A stretch of 56,360 nucleotides of DNA, from positions 1 to 56,360 of the forward strand of contig JABGQA010000167.1 of NCBI GenBank assembly GCA_018644665.1, in the 5' to 3' direction. Shown here in pieces: positions 1 through 8,058 of the stretch (position 1 is the stretch's first letter; each line of letters begins with the position of its first letter). The position numbers and the translations under genes are program-made. The notes beneath the pieces are model-generated. The model ran no database searches and was not told the DNA's origin. It was given only the letters and a program-made list of their open reading frames with translations. Source of the stretch: Candidatus Poribacteria bacterium (GTDB lineage Bacteria > Poribacteria > WGA-4E > GCA-2687025).

Positions 1-9
1 TGGACCCGT

Positions 10-70
10 GTCTGGCACACTCTGAAATGCCAGACCGGTGGTTGAGATAGGCTCTTAGAGGGTCTCAACC
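10..70. other. Two tandem perfect hairpins at the window edge
   Basis: Two perfect 8-bp inverted repeats lie side by side. The first pairs 10-17 (GTCTGGCA) with 28-35 around a 10-nt loop; the second pairs 40-47 (GGTTGAGA) with 63-70 around a 15-nt loop. They lie just upstream of the selenoprotein gene. They could end a transcript coming from the left of the window or form a leader structure for the next gene. There is no T-run, so a terminator cannot be claimed from sequence alone. Confidence 0.4.
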
Positions 71-112
71 TACCCGTGCGTCGCGATGTCCAAAGCATGG
101 GAGGCACTGGAT

Positions 113-1396
113 ATGCAGTTCGAGACGACAACGAGACGACTCTCACGCTCGCGTGGCGCTGCGCTGAGCTTCATGCCGGTTCATCTGGCGCTAATGGCTA
201 CCTGTGCGATCGGCTTGGCACAGGAACCGGAGATCGAGTGGATCGACAACTATCCCGCGGCAATTGCGCGGGCGAAAGCCACCGGGAAGCCGCTCTTCCT
301 CGAGTTCCGCTGCGTGCCGTGAATAAACGGCCGCAGGTTTGATGCACAGGTTGTGCATACAGCGTTATCTTCTCCCCGGGGCAAACTGCTCGAGCAGTAT
401 GTCTGCGCCCGCATTGCCAGCATGACGGGCATCGACATCGGTCTCTTCGACTACGATCGCCACAACGCCCTCTACTACTTCATCATGAACGCCGACGAGC
501 ACCTCTACATGCGCTACGGCGGACGGGACGCAAGGTCCGCCGACTCCTACTTGGACCTGGACAGCCTTGAGATTGCCCTGAAGATGGGACTGGAGCGGCA
601 TGAGATGTACAGGGAAGGGGGGCTCGAAAAGCAGGCCCGTCCCGAGCCCTTCTTCCCTCGAGATATACCGGGTCTGAAGAAGGAGATACTCCCGACCCGC
701 TGCGTGGAGTGCCACCTGATCGCGGACTACGAGGCACAAGAGGCCGAACGAGTCGGCAAGCTCGACAAGCGCCGTGAGATGTACAGGTCTCCAGACATCC
801 GGACCATCGGTATCGCCCTGGATGTCTCCAACGGATTGGTTGTGAAGGAAGCCACCGACGCCGTCAAGCGCGCCGGCATGAAGCCTGGGGACTTGATAGT
901 TGGCGTCAATGGGACGCCCACGCTGACGTTCGGAGACCTACAGTACTTCTACGATCAGACGCCTCGTGACTCCGAACAGGCGCGGATTTCGGTGGCTCGA
1001 AACGGGGCGACGAAGGACCTCACGATAGACCTGCCGAAGGAGTGGTGGTGGACCGATCTGGACCATCGGTTCTGGTCTGTGGAACCCATCATTGGGTTCG
1101 AGTCGCGGCCGCTGAGCGCAAGAGAGAAGAAGAAGCACGGGTTCGACACCGCCGGGTTCGCATCGGAAGTGACCCAAGTGAACCGCGGGGCATGGATGGG
1201 GAAATGGAACGATCTGCGGACGGGCGATATCGTCTACGCGGTCGACGGCGTCGAAGTCGATGAAGCCACACAAAGCTGCGAAACGCACATCAGACTTGCC
1301 GTGACGGCAGGCGCTCCCTTTGCCGCCAACGTCTTGCGCCACGGGGCCCGGATGCAAGTGCGAATTCGTACGCGCAGGCGAAGCTATCGCAAATAG
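113..1396 (+). CDS. Trx7/PDZ-type predicted selenoprotein with CxxCH haem motif
   Basis: Probable exported redox protein read through an in-frame TGA at 320-322, giving about 427 residues. An ATG at 113 has a GGGAGG ribosome site 8 nt upstream; the ATG at 86 has none. Residues 1-37 look like a signal sequence ending near GLAQ. A thioredoxin-like segment follows with FLEFRCVP-U, so Cys67-Val-Pro-Sec70 occupies the CxxC position. The reading frame continues without a break after the TGA into NGRRFDAQV. Cys197-Val-Glu-Cys200-His201 is a c-type haem-binding CxxCH motif. The rest holds two PDZ-like segments (about 225-305 and 330-415; GMKPGDLIVGVNG and LRTGDIVYAVDG). The architecture matches what I know as the Trx7/PDZ domain-containing (seleno)protein family. 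Normal genes here also stop at TGA (e.g. 13040-13042), so the codon is not reassigned genome-wide. The alternative is a pseudogene or two separate genes, which the uninterrupted frame and the hairpin argue against. Confidence 0.8.
320..368 (+). promoter_or_regulatory. Predicted bacterial SECIS element with UGA(Sec)
   Basis: The TGA is at 320-322. ATGCAC (342-347) pairs perfectly with GTGCAT (353-358) around the five-base loop AGGTT (348-352), so the loop begins 25 nt after the TGA. A lower stem is possible between ATAAACG (323-329, one A bulged) and CGTTAT (363-368). Known bacterial SECIS hairpins sit inside the gene, about 16-37 nt after the UGA, with a G in a short apical loop; E. coli fdhF has AGGUCU. 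The match is seen in sequence; recognition by SelB is inferred. Confidence 0.7.
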
Positions 1397-1504
1397 CGGC
1401 CACCGGACGGGGCCGCCGTCGCGCGCTCCGATACCGAGGCGACAGTGTCGAAGAATCGCGGTACACGTGCCTGAGAGGCCGACACGTCAGCCAATGGGAA
1501 CACC

Positions 1505-2110
1505 ATGAAAGCAGCAGTTGTCCCACTGGCCATCCTCCTCCTGATGGTCGCGTGCAATTCACACACTCCCCCGCCCGCAGCGCAGTGGAGTGAATCCATC
1601 GACGTTCACCACAGAGAACGTGTCGTCGTGTCATACCGCGCAAAGCTGGACGGCGACATGCTGGTCATCGAGGCTACCCATGCCCCGGACTGGCACACCT
1701 ACGCGCTGGACAATGTCGAGCGTGCCCAGGAGAAGTCCGGCCGGAGCAAACCGGAGACGGAGCTTCCGACGCGGATCGACGTGACCGGTGGGCTACGGGT
1801 AGTCGGAAACTGGTTCCAGTCAGAACCCACGGACCTATCTCAGGCGGATATCCACTGGTATACGTGGGGCTTCGAGGATGTGGCGCAGTTCGCGGCCAAG
1901 ACGGAACGCGCTGAGGGCGCTCAGGCGAAGTTGCTCATCAACGGCCAGGCTTGCGACGCTACTGCGTGCAGTATGGTCGACCGCGTAGCCATTTCGCTGC
2001 CTCTGCCGTCCGAGGAGCAATTCACAGCGGGCATCGCAAACACGAACGTCGAATTGGCTCAGCTTGTCGAGGCGACGACCTCCGCGGAGGAAGACACCGC
2101 GGCTGAGTGA
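1505..2110 (+). CDS. Lipoprotein with DsbD-alpha-like thiol-disulfide domain
   Basis: A 201-residue protein with a short hydrophobic leader and lipobox LMVAC (Cys17), so probably a lipoprotein on the outer face of the inner membrane or in the outer membrane. Residues about 45-170 resemble the periplasmic N-terminal domain of DsbD (WHTYALDN, then Cys150-x4-Cys155 in NGQACDATACSM; E. coli nDsbD uses a C-x5-C pair). The transmembrane and thioredoxin parts of DsbD are absent. It begins 108 nt after the selenoprotein gene, so a role as its thiol donor or acceptor is a reasonable inference. A GGGA ribosome site lies just ahead of the ATG. The last 30 residues are acidic and low in complexity. Confidence 0.75.
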   Translation: MKAAVVPLAILLLMVACNSHTPPPAAQWSESIDVHHRERVVVSYRAKLDGDMLVIEATHAPDWHTYALDNVERAQEKSGRSKPETELPTRIDVTGGLRVVGNWFQSEPTDLSQADIHWYTWGFEDVAQFAAKTERAEGAQAKLLINGQACDATACSMVDRVAISLPLPSEEQFTAGIANTNVELAQLVEATTSAEEDTAAE

Positions 2111-2287
2111 GATCGCGTGCGACCCTACGAGCGGCAGGCTCCGTGACGTCTACCGGCAAGGTAGAGATATGCTCCGCCGCGCTCACCAACTCATGACAGC
2201 CGGTCGAGACTTGCGCTACATTCACGGCCGGGCCGGGAACGGGACATAGCGGTGAGTCCCACACTGCCGATATGGAAGGCGAACCAC

Positions 2288-3151
2288 ATGACGTCGATAC
2301 GAGCGATGATCGCAGCGCCCACCATCCTGATCGCCGTGTTCACCTTCGGGCCCGTCGGCGCGTTGGTGGCCCAACACGACATGTCCACGGAGCGACTGCA
2401 CGGCGAGTTGCAGGAGATCGAACACGCCCTCGCGGAACTCGACCAAGCCCACGCGGCGACTGACGAACAGCACGAACGCGCAGGGGAACTCCAAGATCGT
2501 TCGGACACGATACGGAAGATCCTCGCCGACCGCGAGCCGTCACGTACGGAGTTCCAAGCACAGCTCGAGGAATTCGACCGAGCGATCGCGAAGCTGCGCG
2601 AACAGGACCTCTCGCCCGAAGGCACGCCGGATCGGTGGGAAGTCCTACAGCGGTTGGTCAATCGGAGGCGTGAGTTCGTCGCGTCCATGGAGGGACGCGG
2701 GGGCGACGAGCGACATACTGACGAAGGCCCGGAACAGCGCGCCCGGCGCCTGCGCGAGGAGTTGGGGGACCTGGAACGCCAGATCAACGAGCTGAGCGGC
2801 GAAAGACGGGGCGTGGACCTCAACGAGAAAGAGCGCGGGCGGATGCGCTCGCTGCGCGCCAACGCTGAAGAGTACCGCCAGGCTCTGCGTAATCTCGATG
2901 TCGAACGGGACGAACAGCCGCGTCGGGAACGGCGCGTAGAAGGGCCACAGGAAGAGCCACTACGCATGGAGATCTTCCCCATAGAGCACGCCGATGGGGA
3001 GGCGCTGGTCGAACTGATGTTGGGGTTCCTTCCAGACGGTACCAGGGCCGCCTTCGACCCGCGCACGAGCAAGCTCATCGTCCTGACGCTGGGGGCCGCC
3101 ATCGAACACGCTCACTACATGGTGCAGGAGTTGGATATCGCCGTGCCGTAG
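2288..3151 (+). CDS. Exported coiled-coil protein with secretin-N-like C-terminus
   Basis: About 287 residues. The ATG at 2288 has GGAAGG 8 nt upstream and is preferred over an upstream GTG at 2252. A signal peptide (IAAPTILIAVFTFGPVGALVAQ) is followed by about 190 residues rich in Glu, Arg, Leu and Gln with heptad-like spacing, most likely one long coiled coil. The last 65 residues (MEIFPIEHADGEALVELM, then FDPRTSKLIVLTL and VQELDIAVP) resemble the small secretin_N/NolW-type domain found in type II/III and pilus secretins. There is no secretin channel domain. It could be a periplasmic adaptor, but no partner is visible in the window. The role is unknown. Confidence 0.7.
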   Translation: MTSIRAMIAAPTILIAVFTFGPVGALVAQHDMSTERLHGELQEIEHALAELDQAHAATDEQHERAGELQDRSDTIRKILADREPSRTEFQAQLEEFDRAIAKLREQDLSPEGTPDRWEVLQRLVNRRREFVASMEGRGGDERHTDEGPEQRARRLREELGDLERQINELSGERRGVDLNEKERGRMRSLRANAEEYRQALRNLDVERDEQPRRERRVEGPQEEPLRMEIFPIEHADGEALVELMLGFLPDGTRAAFDPRTSKLIVLTLGAAIEHAHYMVQELDIAVP

Positions 3152-3163
3152 TCGTCGAGTCGA

Positions 3164-3179
3164 GCGCGGCAAGCCGCGC
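3164..3179. terminator. GC hairpin between convergent genes
   Basis: GCGCGGC (3164-3170) and GCCGCGC (3173-3179) form a perfect 7-bp stem with only AA between them, in practice a tight tetraloop. It lies 12 nt after the stop at 3151 and between two genes that point at each other, so it could end transcription from either side. No T-run follows. Confidence 0.4.
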
Positions 3180-3285
3180 GGACATCGAGCTAGTTGTTGA
3201 CACTCCAGACGGTTGCGGGAGCCGCCAAAGCAGTCGTGAGGGTCAGGCATCTGTGGAACCCGCTCCGGCCCGCGCGGCGCCTGCG

Positions 3286-4095
3286 TCAGTAGGCGTCGCG
3301 CCGGAGCGCGGCCCATCGCGTAGCCAGCTTGCCGTGCGCGTCCACGGACAGACCCGCCTCGGGCAGGCCGTCGGTCATGATCGCCTTGATGTCCGCCTCC
3401 TCAAGGGCCACGTTGAACAGGCCAATCTCATCGAGCAGGCCGATGTACGCGCCGTTGCCGCCCGCGTGATTCCACGCCGCAAAAACTAGGTCCGCCGTGT
3501 TCTGGGGCACGTCGTTCAGGACCTTGTATTCGGCTTCCTGCAAGCCATCGGTGAACACCCGACCCGTGTCCGAGTCATCGTCAAAGCTGATGGCGACGTG
3601 ATGCCAGTCACCGTCGTTGACGATCGTCTGCCCGCTGGCGTCGTGCCATGTGTTGGCGCCTTCGTCGCCGATCGAGATGGCGGCGGTGTTGTTGTCGAGA
3701 TGGATGTAGAGCGTGTAGTTGCGGTTCTCGTTGCGGTCGGCTTTCGCGATGACGGCGATCCAATCGCCGGCGCTTTCGGTCTGCATCCACGCGGTCACGG
3801 TATAGGTGGTCAGGCTCAGCGCGTCCGGGTCGTCGGCGTTGGCCGTCACACGGACGAACGTGCCGCCCCCGATCTCGAGTGCCTGCTCGAACACCCCTTC
3901 CGTCCAAGAGTCCGCGCCGTTCACGGTGCCGTGGTGACCGTTTGCCGACGAGTCCGCCACGACATCGCCCGCGCCCTCGTCGAAGAGCCACATTCCGACG
4001 ACCGATTCCGGCGCGATCTTCGCGATGCCCGCGGGGCCTCCTGTGATGGCGATCAGCGCGACCAACATGGCTATTGGGCGGGTCCGGTTCGTCAT
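3286..4095 (-). CDS. Secreted LamG/concanavalin-like lectin protein
   Basis: A 269-residue exported protein. After a signal peptide (MLVALIAITGGPAGIAK) comes one LamG-type jelly-roll domain (about 30-240): GMWLFDEGAGDVVADSSANG opens it, WHHVAISFDDD and GLLDEIGLFNVALEEADI close it. Such domains bind carbohydrate or protein partners. AGGGG lies about 6 nt before the ATG. The C-terminal tail, LSVDAHGKLATRWAALRR, resembles the ends of the proteins at 28455-29354 and 29367-30158. It is divergent from the dioxygenase gene at 4414 with 318 nt between them. No enzyme motif is visible. Confidence 0.85.
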   Translation of the reverse strand: MTNRTRPIAMLVALIAITGGPAGIAKIAPESVVGMWLFDEGAGDVVADSSANGHHGTVNGADSWTEGVFEQALEIGGGTFVRVTANADDPDALSLTTYTVTAWMQTESAGDWIAVIAKADRNENRNYTLYIHLDNNTAAISIGDEGANTWHDASGQTIVNDGDWHHVAISFDDDSDTGRVFTDGLQEAEYKVLNDVPQNTADLVFAAWNHAGGNGAYIGLLDEIGLFNVALEEADIKAIMTDGLPEAGLSVDAHGKLATRWAALRRDAY

Positions 4096-4413
4096 CGTCT
4101 ACCCCTATTCGGAGGCGGAATCTTCTACTACGGATGCGTGCCGTCTCGACATCCCGGCGACTCGATCGGCCGCCCACCGCAACGCTATACAATAGAACCC
4201 ACCGGGCTGCGTGCCAAGATTGGCACCCGGATCGAGCAGAGCCCTGTGGACACGCTATGTCCGGCAGGCGATTCGGTTCGTTGTCTCACGACGCCCACCA
4301 AACTACACTCGATTCAGGGCCTCCGGGCGCGCGCATTCCGACTCATTCATGCCGAGATCCCGCGCGAATGCCCTCCGTCTCCAGACAGCCCGAGCGATCT
4401 CATTGGGGATACG
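4096..4413. other. Divergent intergenic region, 318 nt
   Basis: This stretch separates the LamG gene (leftward) from the PhyH-HEAT gene (rightward), so it should hold promoters for both. A TATACAAT sequence at 4186-4193 is a possible rightward -10 element, but I see no good -35 at 17 nt. An open frame runs through it in frame with the downstream gene, but it overlaps the LamG gene antisense and I do not take it as coding. Confidence 0.4.
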
Positions 4414-6051
4414 ATGAGCTTGAGCGACCACCTTCTGGACGACGAGCAGATTCGCCGCTTCATCACGGACGGGCACGTGCACGTTCAGACCGAGTTGCCC
4501 GAGGCGCTCCACGAACGCATCTGGGAGAAGACGGCGTCGGCGTTCGACGGGGCGGACTCGCTCGACGCCTCATGGCGCGTGAACCCGCTGAACAACATCC
4601 TCCCGCAAGTCGCAGAGATCCAACAGATCCTCGACGCGCCACAAGTGCGCGGAGCCCTGACCAGCCTCCTCGGCCCGGGCTACATCATGCACCCGCATCG
4701 CCACTGCCACCCGAACTACCCTCGGGAGAACGGCGACGGCAGTGACCAAAGCCTCATCATGCCCGTCCACAAGGACGGCCACGCGGGCGGCCCGCGGCCA
4801 CGTCATCGGAATCCGCGATGGGCGATCCTCTTCTACTACCCTCAGGAGTGCCCGCCGGAGCTAGGGCCGACGTGTATCCTGCCGGGCACACAACACATGC
4901 ACCGGCTGTCCTCCGACGGTGAGAAGCAGCGGGAATTCCGAGACGTTTCCCCGCAAGCCGATGGCTCCTATGGCCTGCCGGACTACTTCGCCCGTCCTGA
5001 CGCGATCCCACTGTCCGGGCCCCTCGGCCGCGTGTGGATCATGCACTTCGATGTCGGCCACTCGGTGGTCGAGAACGTGCTGGAGAAGGTCCGCTGGGGT
5101 CAGAAGTTCGTGTTCATGCGCACCCAGCAACCCGATGGGCCTTCGTGGAATTCGCAGGAGTCGGCGTGGCGTTCTCCAGAAACCACACGTGTGGCCGACG
5201 ATCGCGAACTGCTGTGGACCTGCCTGTGGAACTGGATGTACGGCGCTGACGACCTGTTCGCCACGGAACGCGAGACCAGCGCGGACGTCAAAGCAGCGCG
5301 AGAGCAGCTGGGGAGCCAAGACGCCGCTGAGCGCCTGCGCGCGGCCAACGAACTCGGCTTCATGAGAACCAAGGCCGCCTCCGCCGTGCCCGACCTGATC
5401 GGCGCGCTACAGGACGAACACGAGCCGGTACGCGTGACGGCGGCGTACGCGCTGGGCGCCCTCGGCGCGGCCGCTATCGGGCCCCTGATGGCGGCGTTGG
5501 ACGACGAGCAGGAAGCCGAGTTCTTCGCCCACGACACGACGATAAACGTCAGCAGCGTGGCGCACGGGCTCGCGTTGGTCGGCGCCCCGGCAGCGCCTCG
5601 CCTCATCGACGCTCTGGCCTCTCCCCTCGAACACGTGCGGGCGAATGCGGCGTACGCCCTGAGCGAGATGGGAGAGGCGGGCTCGCTGGCGGTGGACCAC
5701 CTCATCGCAGCCATATCCGACCCATCCCAGGCAGTCGCGCGCCATGCCGTGTCGGCGCTCGGGATGATCGGCGAGCCCGCGGACCGGATCGTCGCGGCCA
5801 TTGCCAAGGCCTACGACACCGCGGACGACGAGAGTCTCCGGTCGTACATGATGCAGGCGTGCATTCGGCTGGGCCGGAAGGCTGAGGCCGCAATCCCAAC
5901 GCTGGAAAAGGCGACGCGCGACGACTTCGCGTATGTCCGCGCGTTCGCTGTCGAGGCGTTGGCGCGGATCGACACCGCCGATGCGTTGCGGGCGACAGTT
6001 CCGTTCCTGCGGACGATGCGCTGGTTCCCGCACGAACCCCGCAAGCGCTGA
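4414..6051 (+). CDS. PhyH-like dioxygenase fused to HEAT repeats
   Basis: A 545-residue cytoplasmic protein. Residues 1-280 resemble the phytanoyl-CoA dioxygenase family of Fe(II)/2-oxoglutarate oxygenases. His119-Lys-Asp121 fits the HxD iron-binding pair and His216 (FDVGHSVV) the distal ligand. Residues about 290-535 form roughly six HEAT-type alpha-helical repeats (AASAVPDLIGAL, AAPRLIDALAS, HVRANAAYALSEMG). HEAT repeats usually bind proteins, so they may dock the oxygenase on a partner or substrate protein. The ATG at 4414 starts the recognisable domain; GGGG lies 7-10 nt upstream. The frame is open further upstream but runs antisense to the LamG gene. The substrate is unknown. Confidence 0.8.
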   Translation: MSLSDHLLDDEQIRRFITDGHVHVQTELPEALHERIWEKTASAFDGADSLDASWRVNPLNNILPQVAEIQQILDAPQVRGALTSLLGPGYIMHPHRHCHPNYPRENGDGSDQSLIMPVHKDGHAGGPRPRHRNPRWAILFYYPQECPPELGPTCILPGTQHMHRLSSDGEKQREFRDVSPQADGSYGLPDYFARPDAIPLSGPLGRVWIMHFDVGHSVVENVLEKVRWGQKFVFMRTQQPDGPSWNSQESAWRSPETTRVADDRELLWTCLWNWMYGADDLFATERETSADVKAAREQLGSQDAAERLRAANELGFMRTKAASAVPDLIGALQDEHEPVRVTAAYALGALGAAAIGPLMAALDDEQEAEFFAHDTTINVSSVAHGLALVGAPAAPRLIDALASPLEHVRANAAYALSEMGEAGSLAVDHLIAAISDPSQAVARHAVSALGMIGEPADRIVAAIAKAYDTADDESLRSYMMQACIRLGRKAEAAIPTLEKATRDDFAYVRAFAVEALARIDTADALRATVPFLRTMRWFPHEPRKR

Positions 6052-6399
6052 GCTTTCACCCGGCGCGTAGAACCTCGCCGTTGGCGCTGCGCGGAAGCCG
6101 CGGATGACCGCTCTGCCACGGGCGCTTACCTCGGATACCCGACGTCCTGCCGATGGACGGGTCGGACGCTGCGTCCTACCATAGAATCGGAAGCGGCGGC
6201 ATGGAGCCGGATGGCAAGCGGCGTCTGACGTGGTATCCGGCGAGCGATCTGGAGCTTCTATACAAGGGCGGTGGGCGCCTAACGCACGGCGCCTCGGGAT
6301 GCGCAGGGCCGACACCGCGGCCTGCCGATCGTGCAGACAGTCGTGAGAGTCCGCCTTCCGCGTAGGCGGCTCGATGGGATTTCCGAAGGGCATACAGCT
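6052..6399. other. Intergenic region, 348 nt
   Basis: It lies between the dioxygenase and the chemoreceptor, both rightward. It contains two copies of the palindrome GGCGCC near 6276-6294, which could pair with each other. I see no convincing promoter, RNA gene or coding sequence. An in-frame extension of the chemoreceptor to 6331 is possible but would place arginine-rich sequence before its first membrane segment. Confidence 0.4.
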
Positions 6400-7842
6400 A
6401 TGTCGACCCGTGCGAAGATAATCGCAGGCTATGCCGTGGCTTTGGTCATCATCGCTGCCATCGGCGTCGTCGCGTTCCTCAACGTGAGTAACCTGATCGA
6501 GAGCGCACGGTGGACGGCGCACACGCACAAGGTGCTAGAGGCGGCCAGCCACCTGGAGGCGTCCCTCAACTTTGCCGAAACGGGCGCGCGCGGCTATGTG
6601 CTGTCGGGAGATGGCTTCTACCGCACGGAGTTCAACACTCAGACGGTGGAAGCGCGTGCGACGCTCGCGGACATCAAGGATCTCACTAAGGACAACAGCG
6701 CTCAGCAGCTTCGCATCGAGACGTTAGGCGTCCAAGTGGAACAACTGTTCGCCGACCTTACCGCACTCACCGCCCTAAGAGACGCGCAGGGGCTGACGCA
6801 GGCGGCGCAGACGTTCGGGGAAGGCACGGGAACCGGGTCGATGGGAGCCGCACGCGGCACGATCCGTGAAATCGCAGGCGAGGAACAGCTACTCCTTCTG
6901 GCGCGAGAGACGCAGTCTGCCGCCGCCGCGCGCACGACGCAGCTTGTCGTTGCACTGGGCGTGGGCGTTGGGTTCCTGATCCTGATCCCGACATGCGTAA
7001 TCGTCCTCCGCAGCATATCCAGGCCACTCCTCGCCGCCACGAACGCGCTCAGTTCCGTGGCTTCTCGGGTCGGCGCGGCCGTAGTACAGCAGGAGGCGTC
7101 CGTCGCCGTGCAGACATCCTCCGTCGCGGAGACAAGCGCGACGATGGAGGAACTCCACGCCTCCCTGCAGAGCACCGGGACGCAGGCGCAGCACGCCGCC
7201 ACGCAGTCCCGAGAGGCCGTTGTTCTGGGACAGGAAGGCTCATCCGCCGTGCTCCAGACGATCGCAGAAATGGATGCAGTGCGCGCGAAGGTGGTGCAGA
7301 TGGCGGACGAGATCGTCGCGCTTGGAGAGCAGGCGGACCAGATAAAGGTGGCGGCGACGTTGGTGGGAGGCATCGCCAGCCAAACGCACATTCTGTCCCT
7401 GAACGCGGCGGTCGAAGCGGCTCGCGCAGGAGAGCACGGGCGCGGATTCTCGGTAGTGGCGGATGAGATACGCGCTTTGGCGGACGAAAGCCAGCGGTCG
7501 GCAACCGAGATCCAGGAAGCCGTCACGGGCGTTCAGGACGCGACGAACAGGACCGTGATGGTGGCCGAGGAAGGCGTGAAGGCGGTCGAGAGTACGATCG
7601 CCGCCTCTCAGGGCAACATCGAGACGTTCGAGCGGCTCACCGCAGGTCTTGAGGACTCTGTCACGGGAGCGTCGGTGACGTCCCAGGCGGTTGTCGAACA
7701 GACCACCGCGATTGGGCAGGTGGCCGAGGCCATGCACGGGATCAGTCACGCCGTAGAGCAAACGACGTTGAGCCTGAGCGCTACTACGGGCGCGGTGGAC
7801 GAACTTCTGACCACGTCCCAACTCCTGCACGCGCTCGTGTAG
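6400..7842 (+). CDS. Methyl-accepting chemotaxis protein with CHASE3 sensor
   Basis: A 480-residue inner-membrane chemoreceptor. A membrane segment at about 7-27 is followed by a periplasmic CHASE3-type helical sensor (about 30-180; ASLNFAETGARGYVLSGD is typical). A second membrane segment spans about 182-203. The cytoplasmic part is a long coiled coil whose tip at about 327-365 (QTHILSLNAAVEAARAGE, GRGFSVVADEIRALA) is the CheA/CheW-binding signature. Only a short linker lies between membrane and signalling domain, so a complete HAMP domain is not evident. The ATG at 6400 gives a normal N-terminus, with GAAGGG about 10 nt upstream. No other chemotaxis gene lies nearby. The ligand is unknown. 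Confidence 0.9.
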   Translation: MSTRAKIIAGYAVALVIIAAIGVVAFLNVSNLIESARWTAHTHKVLEAASHLEASLNFAETGARGYVLSGDGFYRTEFNTQTVEARATLADIKDLTKDNSAQQLRIETLGVQVEQLFADLTALTALRDAQGLTQAAQTFGEGTGTGSMGAARGTIREIAGEEQLLLLARETQSAAAARTTQLVVALGVGVGFLILIPTCVIVLRSISRPLLAATNALSSVASRVGAAVVQQEASVAVQTSSVAETSATMEELHASLQSTGTQAQHAATQSREAVVLGQEGSSAVLQTIAEMDAVRAKVVQMADEIVALGEQADQIKVAATLVGGIASQTHILSLNAAVEAARAGEHGRGFSVVADEIRALADESQRSATEIQEAVTGVQDATNRTVMVAEEGVKAVESTIAASQGNIETFERLTAGLEDSVTGASVTSQAVVEQTTAIGQVAEAMHGISHAVEQTTLSLSATTGAVDELLTTSQLLHALV

Positions 7843-8058
7843 CTCCTTGTCGCCCCAGTCCATGTGAGGGCGCGGCGCCCGGCGCTGCCCTTCCCTATCG
7901 GTCTTCCGACCGGAGCCCAGCGTGGCGCTCCGCGTTCCTCCCGGCTCGAACTCCCGCCCGAGTCGGCGTCACCCAAGCCGTTGCAGAGCCCGAGGCTTGC
8001 CAGTAGTGTCACGGCGCGTCAGGGTGCGTCGAACCCATCACGCCACGAGGATTGCGTC

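Noticed and set aside
320..322. Genome-wide UGA reassignment as the cause of the in-frame TGA
   Set aside because: Other well-supported genes end at TGA (for example 11473-11475, 13040-13042 and 36596-36598).
353..1396. Separate 347-residue gene starting at GTG 353
   Set aside because: The GTG lies inside the SECIS stem, has no ribosome site, and the protein would start in the middle of a thioredoxin-like domain. The same frame continues upstream through the TGA.
3598..4413. N-terminal extension of the PhyH-HEAT gene
   Set aside because: It runs antisense through the LamG gene and has low-complexity, non-domain sequence.
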